NCBI RefSeq assembly: GCF_900113065.1
Contig: NZ_FOOA01000008.1
Location: 62,001 to 126,000 of the forward strand
DNA length: 64,000 bases
Reading direction: 5' to 3'
DNA from: Aureimonas phyllosphaerae
Lineage (GTDB): Bacteria; Pseudomonadota; Alphaproteobacteria; Rhizobiales; Rhizobiaceae
Below, in pieces: positions 46,211 through 55,825 of this stretch. How positions within the stretch are numbered: position 1 is the stretch's first letter; each line of letters begins with the position of its first letter. A program made the position numbers and the translations under genes. The notes below the pieces were generated by a model. It did no database searches. It was not told where the DNA came from and was given only the letters and a program-made list of their open reading frames with translations.

Positions 46211-47911
46211 ATGTCCAACGCAGCAGTTTCGCGCGACGATTTCGCCGCGCTTCTCGAAGCGTCCTTCCATGAGAACGATGTCGCCGAAGGCGCCGTGGTC
46301 AAGGGAACGGTCGTCGCGATCGAGAAGGACATGGCCGTCATCGACGCCGGTCTGAAGGTCGAGGGCCGCGTCGCCCTCAAGGAATTCGGCCAGAAGGGCG
46401 GCGAGTCCACCCTGAAGGTCGGCGACGTCGTCGACATCTACGTCGAGCGCATCGAGAACGCGCTGGGCGAAGCCGTCCTGTCGCGCGACAAGGCGCGCCG
46501 CGAGGAGAGCTGGGTCAAGCTCGAGGTCAAGTTCAACGCCGGCGAGAAGGTCGAAGGCCAGATCTTCAACCAGGTCAAGGGCGGCTTCACGGTCGACCTC
46601 GACGGCGCCGTCGCCTTCCTGCCGCGCTCCCAGGTCGACATCCGTCCGATCCGCGACGTCGGCCCGCTGATGAACACCCCGCAGCCGTTCCAGATCCTCA
46701 AGATGGACAAGCGCCGCGGCAACATCGTCGTGTCACGCCGCACGGTTCTTGAAGAGTCGCGCGCCGAGCAGCGTTCCGAGATCGTCCAGAACCTCGAGGA
46801 AGGCCAGATCGTCGACGGCGTGGTCAAGAACATCACCGACTACGGTGCGTTCGTCGACCTCGGCGGCATCGACGGCCTCTTGCACGTGACGGACATGGCC
46901 TGGCGCCGCGTCAACCACCCGACCGAGATCCTCCAGATCGGCCAGTCGGTGAAGGTGCAGATCATCCGCATCAACCAGGAAACGCACCGCATCTCGCTGG
47001 GCATGAAGCAGCTCGAGGCGGATCCCTGGGAGGGCATCGGCGTCAAGTACCCGATGGGCGTGAAGGTCTCGGGTCGCGTGACCAACATCACCGACTACGG
47101 CGCCTTCGTCGAGCTGGAGCCGGGCATCGAAGGCCTGATCCACGTCTCCGAGATGAGCTGGACCAAGAAGAACGTCCATCCGGGCAAGATCCTCTCGACC
47201 TCGCAGGAAGTCGAAGTGGTCGTGCTCGAGGTCGATCCGGTCAAGCGCCGCATCTCGCTCGGCCTCAAGCAGACGCTCCAGAACCCCTGGGAAGCGTTCC
47301 GCGACCAGTTCCCGGTTGGCACGATCGTCGAGGGCGAGGTCAAGAACAAGACCGAGTTCGGCCTGTTCATCGGCCTCGAGGGCGACGTGGACGGCATGGT
47401 CCACCTGTCGGATCTCGACTGGTCGCGTCCGGGCGAGCAGGTCATCGACGAGTTCAACAAGGGTGACACCGTGCGCGCCCAGGTTCTCGACGTCGACGTC
47501 GAGAAGGAGCGCATCTCGCTCGGCATCAAGCAGGTCGGCGGCGACGCCGTCACCTCGGCCCCCGAGGCTGGCGACCTGCGCCGCGGCGCGATCGTCACCT
47601 GCGAGGTCACGTCGGTGAACGAGGGCGGCATCGAGGTCCAGATCGTGGACACCGAGTACTCCGCCTTCATCCGCCGCAACGACCTCGGCCGCGACCGCGA
47701 CGACCAGCGCCCCGAGAAGTTCTCGGTCGGCCAGAAGGTCGACGCGCGCGTCACGCAGTTCGACAAGAAGGCCCGCCGCGTCGGCGTGTCGATCAAGGCG
47801 CTGCAGATCGCCGAGGAGAAGGAGGCCGTGGCTCAGTACGGCTCGACCGACTCCGGCGCTTCGCTCGGCGACATCCTCGCCGCCGCGATGAACAAGCGCG
47901 ACGCCGAGTAA
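46211..47911 (+). CDS. rpsA: 30S ribosomal protein S1
   Basis: 566 residues, six S1/OB-fold repeats (for example GQIVDGVVKNITDYGAFVDLGGIDGLLHVTDM and VKVSGRVTNITDYGAFVELEPGIEGLIHVSEM). It binds mRNA upstream of the start codon and brings it to the 30S subunit. AAGGAGAACGA precedes the ATG at 46211. Its place after cmk is conserved in proteobacteria. Confidence 0.98.
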   Translation: MSNAAVSRDDFAALLEASFHENDVAEGAVVKGTVVAIEKDMAVIDAGLKVEGRVALKEFGQKGGESTLKVGDVVDIYVERIENALGEAVLSRDKARREESWVKLEVKFNAGEKVEGQIFNQVKGGFTVDLDGAVAFLPRSQVDIRPIRDVGPLMNTPQPFQILKMDKRRGNIVVSRRTVLEESRAEQRSEIVQNLEEGQIVDGVVKNITDYGAFVDLGGIDGLLHVTDMAWRRVNHPTEILQIGQSVKVQIIRINQETHRISLGMKQLEADPWEGIGVKYPMGVKVSGRVTNITDYGAFVELEPGIEGLIHVSEMSWTKKNVHPGKILSTSQEVEVVVLEVDPVKRRISLGLKQTLQNPWEAFRDQFPVGTIVEGEVKNKTEFGLFIGLEGDVDGMVHLSDLDWSRPGEQVIDEFNKGDTVRAQVLDVDVEKERISLGIKQVGGDAVTSAPEAGDLRRGAIVTCEVTSVNEGGIEVQIVDTEYSAFIRRNDLGRDRDDQRPEKFSVGQKVDARVTQFDKKARRVGVSIKALQIAEEKEAVAQYGSTDSGASLGDILAAAMNKRDAE

Positions 47912-47920
47912 GCTTCGATC

Positions 47921-47943
47921 CGGGCGGCTTGCGCCGCCCGTTT
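47921..47943 (+). terminator. First rpsA terminator
   Basis: CGGGCGGC, a 4-base loop, GCCGCCCG and TTT: an 8-bp stem with a short T-run, ten bases after the rpsA stop. Confidence 0.75.
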
Positions 47944-47955
47944 CACGTGAGACAG

Positions 47956-47993
47956 AGAGACCCGCGCCGGACCTCCGGCGCGGGTCTCTTTTT
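47956..47993 (+). terminator. Second, strong rpsA terminator
   Basis: A perfect 15-bp stem (arms 47956-47970 and 47975-47989), 4-base loop and TTTTT. A textbook intrinsic terminator only 13 bases after the first one, giving firm insulation of the ribosomal unit from the GNAT gene. Confidence 0.92.
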
Positions 47994-48068
47994 GTCCGCG
48001 CGCGCCTTGCCCGGCACCCGGTGGCGTGGCATCCGGCACGCGATAACGGACGTTCCCGAGGACCCCCC

Positions 48069-48668
48069 ATGAGCGAGACGCCCCGCTTCACCCCGATCGG
48101 CCGCGGCAAGATCGCGGCGATCGCCACCACGCTGGAAATGCGCGCGCCCGCCCCGCCGCGCCCAGTGCCGGCGGGTCTCGACGGCGAGGTCGTGTCGCTC
48201 GAGGGCATCTCGGCGGACGAGTATCTCGACCTCTTCCGCCGCGTCGGGCAGGACTACCTCTGGCTGACCCGCCTGTTCATGGCGCGCGAGACGCTGGAAG
48301 CGCAGCTCGCAAGCGCCGAAACGCAGGTCTTCGGCGAGCGCGTCGGCGGTCGCCTCGAAGGTCTCCTCGAGTTCGACTGGCGGGGGGGCGCTGGCGACTG
48401 CGAGATCAAGTATTTCGGCGTCACCGCCGCGCGCCAGGCGACCGGCGCGGCGCGCCGCCTGATGAACCACGCGATCGCCCACGCCTTCGCGTCCGGCGCG
48501 ACGCGCCTCTGGCTCCACACCAACACGATGGACCACCCGCGCGCGCTGGCCTTCTACGCGCGCTCAGGCTTCACCGCGGTCGGCCAGGAGGTCGAGATCA
48601 ACGACGATCCGCGCCTTGCCGGCCTGCTGCCCCGGGACGCCGCACCCCACGTCCCGATCTTCGAGTAG
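48069..48668 (+). CDS. GNAT family N-acetyltransferase
   Basis: 199 residues. The acetyl-CoA binding part is AARQATGAARRLMNHAIAHAFASGATRLWLHTNTMDHPRALAFYARSGFTAVGQE (about 130-180), with the expected alpha3-beta4 and beta5 pattern. The N-terminal 50 residues are not typical. GAGGACCCCCC precedes the start at 48069. The substrate is not known. Confidence 0.85.
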   Translation: MSETPRFTPIGRGKIAAIATTLEMRAPAPPRPVPAGLDGEVVSLEGISADEYLDLFRRVGQDYLWLTRLFMARETLEAQLASAETQVFGERVGGRLEGLLEFDWRGGAGDCEIKYFGVTAARQATGAARRLMNHAIAHAFASGATRLWLHTNTMDHPRALAFYARSGFTAVGQEVEINDDPRLAGLLPRDAAPHVPIFE

Positions 48669-48674
48669 CGAGCG

Positions 48675-49691
48675 TCAGCGCCAGCCGAGCGCCGGGGCGA
48701 CGTGGGTCAGGATCGCATCGATCACATGGGTGTTGTAGGCGACGCCGAGCTGGTTCGGCACCGTCAGGAGCAGCGTGTCGGCCTCCCGGATCGCCTCGTC
48801 GCGCCGCAATTCGTCCACCAGACGGTCCGGCTCGGCCGCATAGGAGCGGCCGAACACGGCGCGCATGTTGTCGATGACGCCGACCTGGTCGTGCGACGTG
48901 TCGCCGCCGAAATAGGCCCGGTCGAGATCGTTCACGATCGCGAAGATCGAGCGTGACACCGACACGCGCGGCCGCCGCTGGTGCCCGGCCGCCTCGAAGG
49001 CCGCGCGGTAGGCGCGAATCTGCCGGGCCTGCTGGACGTGGAACGGCTCGCCGGTCTCGTCGGCTTTCAGCGTCGAGCTCTGGAGGTTCATGCCCTGCTG
49101 CGCCGCCCAGACCGCGGTCGCATCCGACGCCGAGCCCCACCAGATCCGCTCGCGCAAGCCATCCGAATGCGGCTCGAGGCGCAAGAGCCCTAGCGGATTG
49201 GGAAACATCGGACGCGGGTTCGGCTCGGCGAAGCCTTCACCGCGCAGGAGATCGAGAAACGTCTCCGTGTGTCGCCGGCCCATGTCGGCGTCGCTTTCGC
49301 CGGGGCGGGGCAGGTGACCGAAATGGCGCCAGCCGTCGATCACCTGCTCGGGCGACCCACGGCTGAGGCCGAGCTGCAGGCGCCCGCCCGAGATGAGGTC
49401 AGCAGAACCTGCGTCCTCCACCATGTAATGCGGGTTCTCGTAGCGCATGTCGATGACGCCGGTGCCGATCTCGATGCGGCGCGTCCTCGCGCCGACGGCC
49501 GCCAGCAACGGAAACGGCGAGGCGAGCTGGCGGGCGAAATGGTGGACGCGGAAATAGGCGCCGTCCGCGCCGAGCTCTTCCGCAGCGACGGCGAGATCGA
49601 TCGACTGGAGGAGGACGTCGGCGGCCGAGCGCGTGGCCGAGCGGGCCGAGGGCGACCAATGGCCGAAGGACAGGAAACCGATGGACTTCAT
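48675..49691 (-). CDS. LLM-class flavin-dependent oxidoreductase (bacterial luciferase-like)
   Basis: 338 residues, TIM-barrel. Family features: SIDLAVAAEELGADGAYFRVHHFARQLASPFPLLAAVGARTRRIEIGTGV near the N-terminus and LGLSRGSPEQVIDG; FMNH2 or F420 dependent. It is convergent with the GNAT gene. Substrate not known. Confidence 0.88.
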   Translation of the reverse strand: MKSIGFLSFGHWSPSARSATRSAADVLLQSIDLAVAAEELGADGAYFRVHHFARQLASPFPLLAAVGARTRRIEIGTGVIDMRYENPHYMVEDAGSADLISGGRLQLGLSRGSPEQVIDGWRHFGHLPRPGESDADMGRRHTETFLDLLRGEGFAEPNPRPMFPNPLGLLRLEPHSDGLRERIWWGSASDATAVWAAQQGMNLQSSTLKADETGEPFHVQQARQIRAYRAAFEAAGHQRRPRVSVSRSIFAIVNDLDRAYFGGDTSHDQVGVIDNMRAVFGRSYAAEPDRLVDELRRDEAIREADTLLLTVPNQLGVAYNTHVIDAILTHVAPALGWR

Positions 49692-49908
49692 GGGTCATCT
49701 CCTGACGCCGGAACGGATGGGCGGCCGGGGGCGCCGCGCGATGGCCGACAGGTGCCCCCTCGGCGGGTCCCTGTCGAGGTGCGGGGCGGTGACCTCATCG
49801 TCTTCAAAGCGAAGACCGGTCGGCGACACGGCCGCCAGCCGTCGAAGGACTTTGCGGCGAACGGAGTTCGGCCTTCCGCCCTTTCCTCTCTTCAAAGGGA
49901 GAAATCCG

Positions 49909-50298
49909 ATGCCTCATTTTATCGAACCCCGCCACGAGAACACCGATGCGCAGACACTGGCGCGCGGGCTCGGATGGTTCTCGATCGCGCTCGGCCTCGC
50001 CGAGTTGGCAAAGCCCCGTGCGATCCGCGACGGCACCGGGGCGCCGGCATCGTCCGGCCTCGTACGCGCCTTCGGCTGGCGCGAGATCGGAACGGGTGCT
50101 GCGATCCTCGCCTCGCGCCGCCCGGTCGCCATGGTCTGGGGCCGCGTCGCGGGCGATCTCGCCGATCTGGCGGTGCTCGCGCCGACCCTGCGCCACGACA
50201 ATCCGCACCGGACCGTCGGCCTTGGCGCGTTTGCGATGGTCGCCGCGATCACCGCGCTCGACCTCTGCGTCGCGCTGCAGGGTGACGAGACGGCGTGA
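49909..50298 (+). CDS. Small membrane protein (129 aa)
   Basis: 129 residues with about three to four weak hydrophobic spans; ARGLGWFSIALGLAELAKPRAI opens and FGWREIGTGAAILASRR and GDLADLAVLAPTL follow. This pattern occurs in small membrane proteins annotated as cyclase/dehydrase-associated or DUF4267-like; I do not assign a family with confidence. AAAGGGAGA lies before the ATG at 49909. The metallo-hydrolase gene follows after 13 bases, so it may be the second gene of an operon. Confidence 0.7.
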   Translation: MPHFIEPRHENTDAQTLARGLGWFSIALGLAELAKPRAIRDGTGAPASSGLVRAFGWREIGTGAAILASRRPVAMVWGRVAGDLADLAVLAPTLRHDNPHRTVGLGAFAMVAAITALDLCVALQGDETA

Positions 50299-50311
50299 GG
50301 CGGGGGTACCC

Positions 50312-51166
50312 ATGACCGTCCAGATTCCGCTCGGCAATGACGCGCTGGCGCCCGAAGAGGCCGGGCCCGCCCACCTCCACGAGGTTCGCCCCGACATCGC
50401 CTATCTCAGGCTCGCGCTCGTCAACGTCGTCTTCATCGGCCTGCCCTCGGCGGGCGACCGCGGCTTCGTGCTCGTCGACACCGGGATCGTCGGCGGCCTC
50501 GAGTGGATCGCCCGCGCCGCCGCCGCCCGCTTCGGGGCGGGGGCCCGACCGGCGGCGATCCTTCAGACGCACGGCCACTTCGATCACATCGGCGCGTTGG
50601 AGGACCTCAGTGCCGAATGGGACACCCCGGTGCTCGCCCATCCGTTGGAGCATCCGTTCCTCGACGGGCGGCAATCCTACCCGCCACCGGACATCTCCGC
50701 GGACGGCGGGCTGATACCGAAGCTCGCCCCCCTGTTTCCGCGCCGCCCCGTCGATGTCCGCGCACGTCTCCGGACCCTGTCGCCCGACGGCGGCATCGCC
50801 GAACTGCCGGGCTGGCGCTGGCTGCACACGCCGGGCCACACGCCCGGCCACGTATCGCTCTGGCGCGAGGCGGACCGGACGCTGATCGCCGGCGACGCCG
50901 TGATCACGACGGGGCAGGAATCGGCTTACGAGGTGGCGTTGCAGACGCCGGAGATGCACGGACCCCCGCGCTACTTCACGCCGGACTGGGTATCGACCGC
51001 GCGCTCGGCGCGCGATCTGGCCGCCTTGGAGCCGGAGCTTCTCGTCACCGGCCATGGCCGGGCGATGGCGGGACCATCGATGCGCGCGGCGCTGCATCAT
51101 CTCGCCGAGCACTTCGAGGCGATCGCACCGCCCGAGCGGCTGCGCGGAAAGGCGCCGGCCGGTTGA
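50312..51166 (+). CDS. Metallo-beta-lactamase-fold hydrolase
   Basis: 284 residues with the HxHxDH motif as THGHFDHIG, later HTPGHTPGH, AGDAVI and a final GHGRAM, so the binuclear metal site looks complete. No signal peptide, hence cytoplasmic. The family covers glyoxalase II, lactonases and thioesterases; substrate not known. Confidence 0.88.
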   Translation: MTVQIPLGNDALAPEEAGPAHLHEVRPDIAYLRLALVNVVFIGLPSAGDRGFVLVDTGIVGGLEWIARAAAARFGAGARPAAILQTHGHFDHIGALEDLSAEWDTPVLAHPLEHPFLDGRQSYPPPDISADGGLIPKLAPLFPRRPVDVRARLRTLSPDGGIAELPGWRWLHTPGHTPGHVSLWREADRTLIAGDAVITTGQESAYEVALQTPEMHGPPRYFTPDWVSTARSARDLAALEPELLVTGHGRAMAGPSMRAALHHLAEHFEAIAPPERLRGKAPAG

Positions 51167-51245
51167 ACTCCCCCGCGACGAAACAGCCCGGCATCCAACC
51201 CGGCGCCTTTCGCGTTGGACCGGCATCCATGATGGAGTTGATCCG

Positions 51246-51431
51246 ATGAACCATCCCAAGATCACGGACGGGGCGAACGACCGGCCCCGCGACGCGTCGA
51301 TCGGCCAGAGCGCCGGCGGCCTTCCCGACGACAGCGGTCGTCCGGTCATGGTCGACGAGGCCGAGGCGGAGCGCATGGCCGCTTCGCTCGAGGTCGAGGG
51401 CGAGGACGAGACCGAGGCGCACCCGTCATGA
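51246..51431 (+). CDS. Small acidic hypothetical protein (61 aa)
   Basis: 61 hydrophilic residues, negatively charged C-terminus (EAERMAASLEVEGEDETEA). GGAG lies nine bases upstream. It overlaps by four bases (ATGA) the small lipoprotein gene next to it, which supports both being real. Function unknown. Confidence 0.65.
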   Translation: MNHPKITDGANDRPRDASIGQSAGGLPDDSGRPVMVDEAEAERMAASLEVEGEDETEAHPS

Positions 51432-51607
51432 CGGCGCGCGCTTCCTCGCTCGCGCGCGGCGTGCTCATCGTCGCGGCCGCCCTGTCGCTCGCCGCCTGCA
51501 ACCCGACGGCCGGCAAGCGGACGGGCAGCGGCGACGGCCCGACGAACAGCGCGGGATCATCGAACACGCCGGGCCAGGCCGTCAACGGCGGTCCGGCCGC
51601 CGAATAG
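51428..51607 (+). CDS. Small lipoprotein (59 aa)
   Basis: 59 residues with a lipoprotein signal peptide (LARGVLIVAAALSLAAC) and lipobox LAAC, Cys at about residue 24. The mature part is a Gly/Ser/Asn/Pro-rich tail of 35 residues. Coupled by ATGA to the preceding gene. Probably an outer-membrane anchored peptide of unknown role. Confidence 0.68.
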   Translation: MTARASSLARGVLIVAAALSLAACNPTAGKRTGSGDGPTNSAGSSNTPGQAVNGGPAAE

Positions 51608-51718
51608 CGATCGATTCCCGCAAGCATCGATTCACCAGGCCGGGGGAAATTCCCCTGGCGCTTACCGATCCTTCGGCAGGATCCGCCAGCTTGGGCGGAG
51701 AAACGCCGAAGGTCCGAC

Positions 51719-53110
51719 ATGATCGCCTCGCAAAAGGCATACACCCACCTCGTTCGACGCGTGCTGCTACCGATGATCGGTCTCGTGGCGCTGCTTCTCG
51801 TCGGGCTTCTCGCGGCCGTGTGGGTCGTCGCCGCGCACCAGACCAGCGCGGCGGTGGGCGAGGAAATCCGGCTCGTGCGCAGCGCGCTCGCGATGCGCGG
51901 CGAGTACATGCGCAAGATCGCGCTCGATTACGGCACCTGGGACGAGGCCTACCAGAACCTCGTCGCGGAACCCGATGCCGCATGGAGCGACGAGAACATC
52001 GGCTTCTGGTCGTCCAGCCATTACGGCTTCGACATGGCGCTGGTGGTCGGGCCGGACGGTGAGGCCGAGTATATCGCCGACCATGGCGAACGCGTCTCGT
52101 CCTCCATGTCGGCGATGCTGCCGGACGGGGCGGACGCCATCGTTCGCGCGGCGGTCTTGCCGACGGGCGAGGGTGCCGCGTCGGGACTCCTTCTCAGCGA
52201 TGCGGGCCCGGCGATCGCCGCCGCCGCGATCATCCGGCGCGGCGAGCACGATCAGCCGGCCGAGGCCGAGCGCCACGTCCTGATCCTCGTCGACGTCCTC
52301 GACGACAAAACCCTCGCGCAGTTCGAGCGCGCCTATCCGCTGGCCCATCTGCGGCTGGAGACGCCGTCGTTCGCAGCGGCGGCGAGCGCGGCGATCGTCG
52401 ACGACGAGGGCCGAACGATCGCCAGACTTGCCTGGGACGGCGAGCGGCCGGGCGACGATCTCCTGCGGGTCGCGATCCCGATCTGGCTGGCCGTCGCGGC
52501 GGCCTTCGGGCTCCTGATCTGGACCGGGACCGGACAGGTTCGGTCCTCCACGCGGATCGTGGCCGCCAGCGTCCACCGGGCGACGCACGACGCGCTCACC
52601 GACCTTCCCAACCGCGTCCTCCTGTTCGAGCGGCTCGATGCCGCCGCGCGGGCGCTCGGCGAGGGCGGCGCGCCGTTCGCGGTCGCCTATCTCGACCTCG
52701 ACGGGTTCAAGGCGGTCAACGACCGGCATGGCCATGCCGAAGGCGACAGGGTCCTGTGCGCGGTCGCCGCGCGCCTGCGTGACCTCGTCGCCGCCGAGCG
52801 CGACACCGTGGCCCGTCTCGGCGGCGACGAGTTCGCGCTGCTCCTGTTTTCGGGGCGTGGTGATCGCGGCCGGCTGGACGGCCTCGCACGGCGCTTCATT
52901 GCGGCGATCGAGACGCCGATCGCGCTCGGCAACGGGGTGGAGGCCTCGGTCAGCGCGACGGTCGGCCTGTCGCTGGCGCCCGGCGACAGCAGCGACCCGC
53001 TCGCGCTCCTGCGCCAGGCCGACGAGGCGCTTTATGCGGGCAAGCGGGCCGGCAAGCGCCGGGCCCTGTTTCACGACAGCGTGGAACGCGGGCTCGCGCC
53101 CGCCGCCTGA
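51719..53110 (+). CDS. Membrane-anchored diguanylate cyclase (CHASE4-like sensor, GGDEF)
   Basis: 463 residues. An N-terminal span (16-40) is followed by a periplasmic domain with YMRKIALDYGTWDEAYQNLV, typical of CHASE4. A second span lies near 255-272 and a GGDEF domain at 285-450. The GGDEF signature is intact (368-372), so it should make c-di-GMP. The RxxD inhibitory site upstream of the signature is not present (AERD). No EAL domain. Convergent with the chemoreceptor gene. Confidence 0.9.
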   Translation: MIASQKAYTHLVRRVLLPMIGLVALLLVGLLAAVWVVAAHQTSAAVGEEIRLVRSALAMRGEYMRKIALDYGTWDEAYQNLVAEPDAAWSDENIGFWSSSHYGFDMALVVGPDGEAEYIADHGERVSSSMSAMLPDGADAIVRAAVLPTGEGAASGLLLSDAGPAIAAAAIIRRGEHDQPAEAERHVLILVDVLDDKTLAQFERAYPLAHLRLETPSFAAAASAAIVDDEGRTIARLAWDGERPGDDLLRVAIPIWLAVAAAFGLLIWTGTGQVRSSTRIVAASVHRATHDALTDLPNRVLLFERLDAAARALGEGGAPFAVAYLDLDGFKAVNDRHGHAEGDRVLCAVAARLRDLVAAERDTVARLGGDEFALLLFSGRGDRGRLDGLARRFIAAIETPIALGNGVEASVSATVGLSLAPGDSSDPLALLRQADEALYAGKRAGKRRALFHDSVERGLAPAA

Positions 53111-53131
53111 GGCGCCGTCGCTCCGCGAGCG

Positions 53132-54853
53132 TCAGTGCCGGCCGCCGGCCGCGCGGCGCATGGGCGCGCGTTGGGCGGGCGGGGCGGCGTGCAGGCTCTC
53201 GCGCTCGCCGTCGGTCCGGAACGTTCCGACCCGCTCCGACAGGCTCATCGTCTCGGCCATCAGCGTCTTGGTGGCGGCGGTCGTCTGTTCCACCATCGCC
53301 GCGTTCTGCTGCGTTACCTTGTCGACCTGGTTGGCCGCGGTCGCGACCTCCGTCAGGCTGATCGACTGGTCCTGCGCCTTCTGGGCGATGGCGCTGACGA
53401 GGCGGCTCATCTCGCCGACCTGCGCGACGATCTCCTCGATGCTCTGGCCGGTCGCGGTGACGAGTTCGACGCCCGCCTCCACGTGCTGGCCGGACGCCTG
53501 GATGAGGTCCTTGATCTCCTTGGCGGCTTCGGCCGAGCGCTGGGCGAGACCGCGCACCTCCTGCGCGACGACCGCGAAGCCACGGCCCGCCTCGCCGGCG
53601 CGCGCGGCTTCCACGCCCGCGTTCAGGGCGAGGAGGTTGGTCTGGAAGGCGATCTCGTCGATCACGCCGATGATCTTGCCCACCATGTCGGACGACTGCT
53701 TGATCGCGCCCATCGTCTTGACGGCGGAAGCGACGATCTCCTCGCCCTTCTGGGCGTTACGGAGAGCGACGCTCGCGGTTTTCTGCGCCTGCGTCGCCTC
53801 CGTCGTCGTCTCGCGCACCCCCTGGCTGACCTGCCCGATGGCGGCCGATGTCTCTTCAAGCGCCGCGGCTTGCTGCTCGGTACGCTGGGCGAGGTCGCCG
53901 GCGGCGACCGAGATCTCGGTCATCCCCTCGGCGATGCGGTTGGAGGCGTTCTGGACCTCGACGATCGTGTCGCGCAGCGTCGTGCGCGCCCGGTTGTAGT
54001 CGAGCCGCAGCTGGTCAAGCTCGGGCGTGAGGGGCGCGGCGAGATGCTGGTCGAGCCGGCCTTCCGCAAGGGCCCCGAGCGCCCCGCCGATCTGGCTGAC
54101 CGCCCGGATGCGCGGCGTCACGTCGGTGGCGAACTTCACGATCTTGGCGACCTGGCCCTTGCCGTCGAGGATCGGATTGTACGACCCTTGGATCCAGACG
54201 GCCTCGCCGCCCTTGGCCACGCGCTTGAACTCGCCGCCCTGGAACTGACCGGCGCGCAGCTCGTCCCAGAACCTCTGGTAGCCCTCGCCGGCGCGCTGCG
54301 TGCCGTCGAGGAACATCGCATGGTTCTGCCCGGCGATCTCGGACAGCTGGTAGCCGAAGGCCTTCAGGAAGGCGGCATTGGCGGTCAGTACCGTACCGTC
54401 GGGACGGAACTCGATGACGACCTGCGAGCGGTTGATCGCGGCGATCTGAGCGGTGAAATCGATGTTGGCGAGCCGCTCCTTGGCGTCCGCCCATTCGACG
54501 CTGAAGCCGAGGAGCCGACCGTCGCGGCGCATCGGCGTCACCATCAGGTCGAAGCTCCAGTTGGCGACGCGGATCGTGGCGCTGTAGCGCGACTGCAGGG
54601 CGGCGAGGAGCTTGCGCTGGTGCGCGGGCGCCTTGTGGAAGATGTCGATGTTGCTGCCGATGAGGGTCGCCACCGAGAAGTTCGGCAGTTCCTTGCGAAG
54701 GTCGGCCTCGGCTTCCTTCAGGAGCTTGGTCAGCGCCTGGTTGACGAAGGTGATGCGCAGGTCCGCGTCGGCGAGCATGACGTTGGCGTTGAGGCCCTCG
54801 AGCGCCATCCGGGCGCTGGCGCCGTGCGCGCGGTGGAACAATCCTAAACCCAT
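53132..54853 (-). CDS. Soluble methyl-accepting chemotaxis protein with two PAS domains
   Basis: 573 residues without membrane spans. PAS domains lie at about 15-125 and 130-245 ([39 protein letters not shown]), followed by a HAMP-like linker and the MCP signalling domain with the hairpin tip [24 protein letters not shown] (near 390-415). This is a cytoplasmic chemoreceptor of the type common in Rhizobiales, probably sensing redox state or a small ligand via PAS. No other che gene is in view. Confidence 0.93.
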   Translation of the reverse strand: MGLGLFHRAHGASARMALEGLNANVMLADADLRITFVNQALTKLLKEAEADLRKELPNFSVATLIGSNIDIFHKAPAHQRKLLAALQSRYSATIRVANWSFDLMVTPMRRDGRLLGFSVEWADAKERLANIDFTAQIAAINRSQVVIEFRPDGTVLTANAAFLKAFGYQLSEIAGQNHAMFLDGTQRAGEGYQRFWDELRAGQFQGGEFKRVAKGGEAVWIQGSYNPILDGKGQVAKIVKFATDVTPRIRAVSQIGGALGALAEGRLDQHLAAPLTPELDQLRLDYNRARTTLRDTIVEVQNASNRIAEGMTEISVAAGDLAQRTEQQAAALEETSAAIGQVSQGVRETTTEATQAQKTASVALRNAQKGEEIVASAVKTMGAIKQSSDMVGKIIGVIDEIAFQTNLLALNAGVEAARAGEAGRGFAVVAQEVRGLAQRSAEAAKEIKDLIQASGQHVEAGVELVTATGQSIEEIVAQVGEMSRLVSAIAQKAQDQSISLTEVATAANQVDKVTQQNAAMVEQTTAATKTLMAETMSLSERVGTFRTDGERESLHAAPPAQRAPMRRAAGGRH

Positions 54854-54988
54854 GCCTTCCCCCTATCGCACGCGCCTGCCGCGTCGGGGTGCATCCTGCC
54901 GGGGTAACATTGATGTGTGGTTAACAACCTGTCTATCAGAGGACCGGAGGTTGTGGCCGTGGATGGCGATCTGTCGCCGCCCGCCGCC

Positions 54989-55825
54989 TCAGTTGCGCAC
55001 CGTCAGGCACGCCGCGCCGCCCGAGCGCATGCGCCGGCAGAGGCGGTCGGCGGAGGCGCGGTCGTCGAAGGCGACGCGGATGCGGTAGTAGGACCTTGCC
55101 CCGCGCCCGCCGAGCCGCGTCGTGATCACGGTCGGCTGGTGTCCAGTGAGGAGCGCGCCGACCCGGCCCTGCAGCGCGCGGTAGTCGTCGAGCGCGCGCG
55201 CCTTGTTCGGCCCGGCGACGAGCTGGACGCCCCAGGGCGCGATCGCTTCCGCTAGCGCGCTGCGCGTCTCGCGCGGGTTCGACGCCTGGATCGCGGCGAG
55301 CGTTGTCAGGCAGTTGGCGCCGGTGTCGGCGTGCCGCCCGGCGTCCCCGTCCCGCGCGTCGGCCGTCAGGTTGGCACCCGTGACGAAGCGCACATGGGCG
55401 CGGGTCTCGTCGGGCAGGCTCGCTTCACCGCTCCGCCAGCGCGCGATCCGGCCCGGGCCGGCGTTGTAGGCGGCCGCCGCGAGATCGAGGCTGCCGAAGC
55501 TGCCGCGCAGTTCCGACAGATAGGAGGCGGAGGCGGGGATCGCGGCCTCCGGGTCGAACGGATCGGTGAGGCCCCGCTCGCTGGCGGTGGCCGGCATGAA
55601 CTGGGCGATGCCCCTGGCGCCGACACGGCTGACCGCCTTCGGCCGGAAGCTGCTCTCGCGCCAGATCAGCCGGGTCAGGAACGAGGCGGGCAGCGAGTGG
55701 GTCGCGGCGGCGCGGTCGATCACCGCGCAGATCACGGCGCGCGAGGACTCCTCGGCGCGCGCCGTGCCGGCCGTCAGGCTTGCCGCCATAAGCGTCGCGG
55801 CGACGAGGATGGTCGATGGGCGCAA
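54989..55825 (-). CDS. Lytic transglycosylase (SLT domain) with C-terminal SPOR-like domain
   Basis: 278 residues. Signal peptide ends near TARA (residue 24). The SLT domain is about 35-150: LIWRESSFRPKAVS with the catalytic Glu, GARGIAQFMPATA and AAAAYNAGPGRIARW. Residues 195-278 fit a SPOR-like domain (WGVQLVAG, SYYRIRVAF). It cleaves peptidoglycan in the periplasm, and the SPOR part would place it at division sites. Confidence 0.88.
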   Translation of the reverse strand: MRPSTILVAATLMAASLTAGTARAEESSRAVICAVIDRAAATHSLPASFLTRLIWRESSFRPKAVSRVGARGIAQFMPATASERGLTDPFDPEAAIPASASYLSELRGSFGSLDLAAAAYNAGPGRIARWRSGEASLPDETRAHVRFVTGANLTADARDGDAGRHADTGANCLTTLAAIQASNPRETRSALAEAIAPWGVQLVAGPNKARALDDYRALQGRVGALLTGHQPTVITTRLGGRGARSYYRIRVAFDDRASADRLCRRMRSGGAACLTVRN

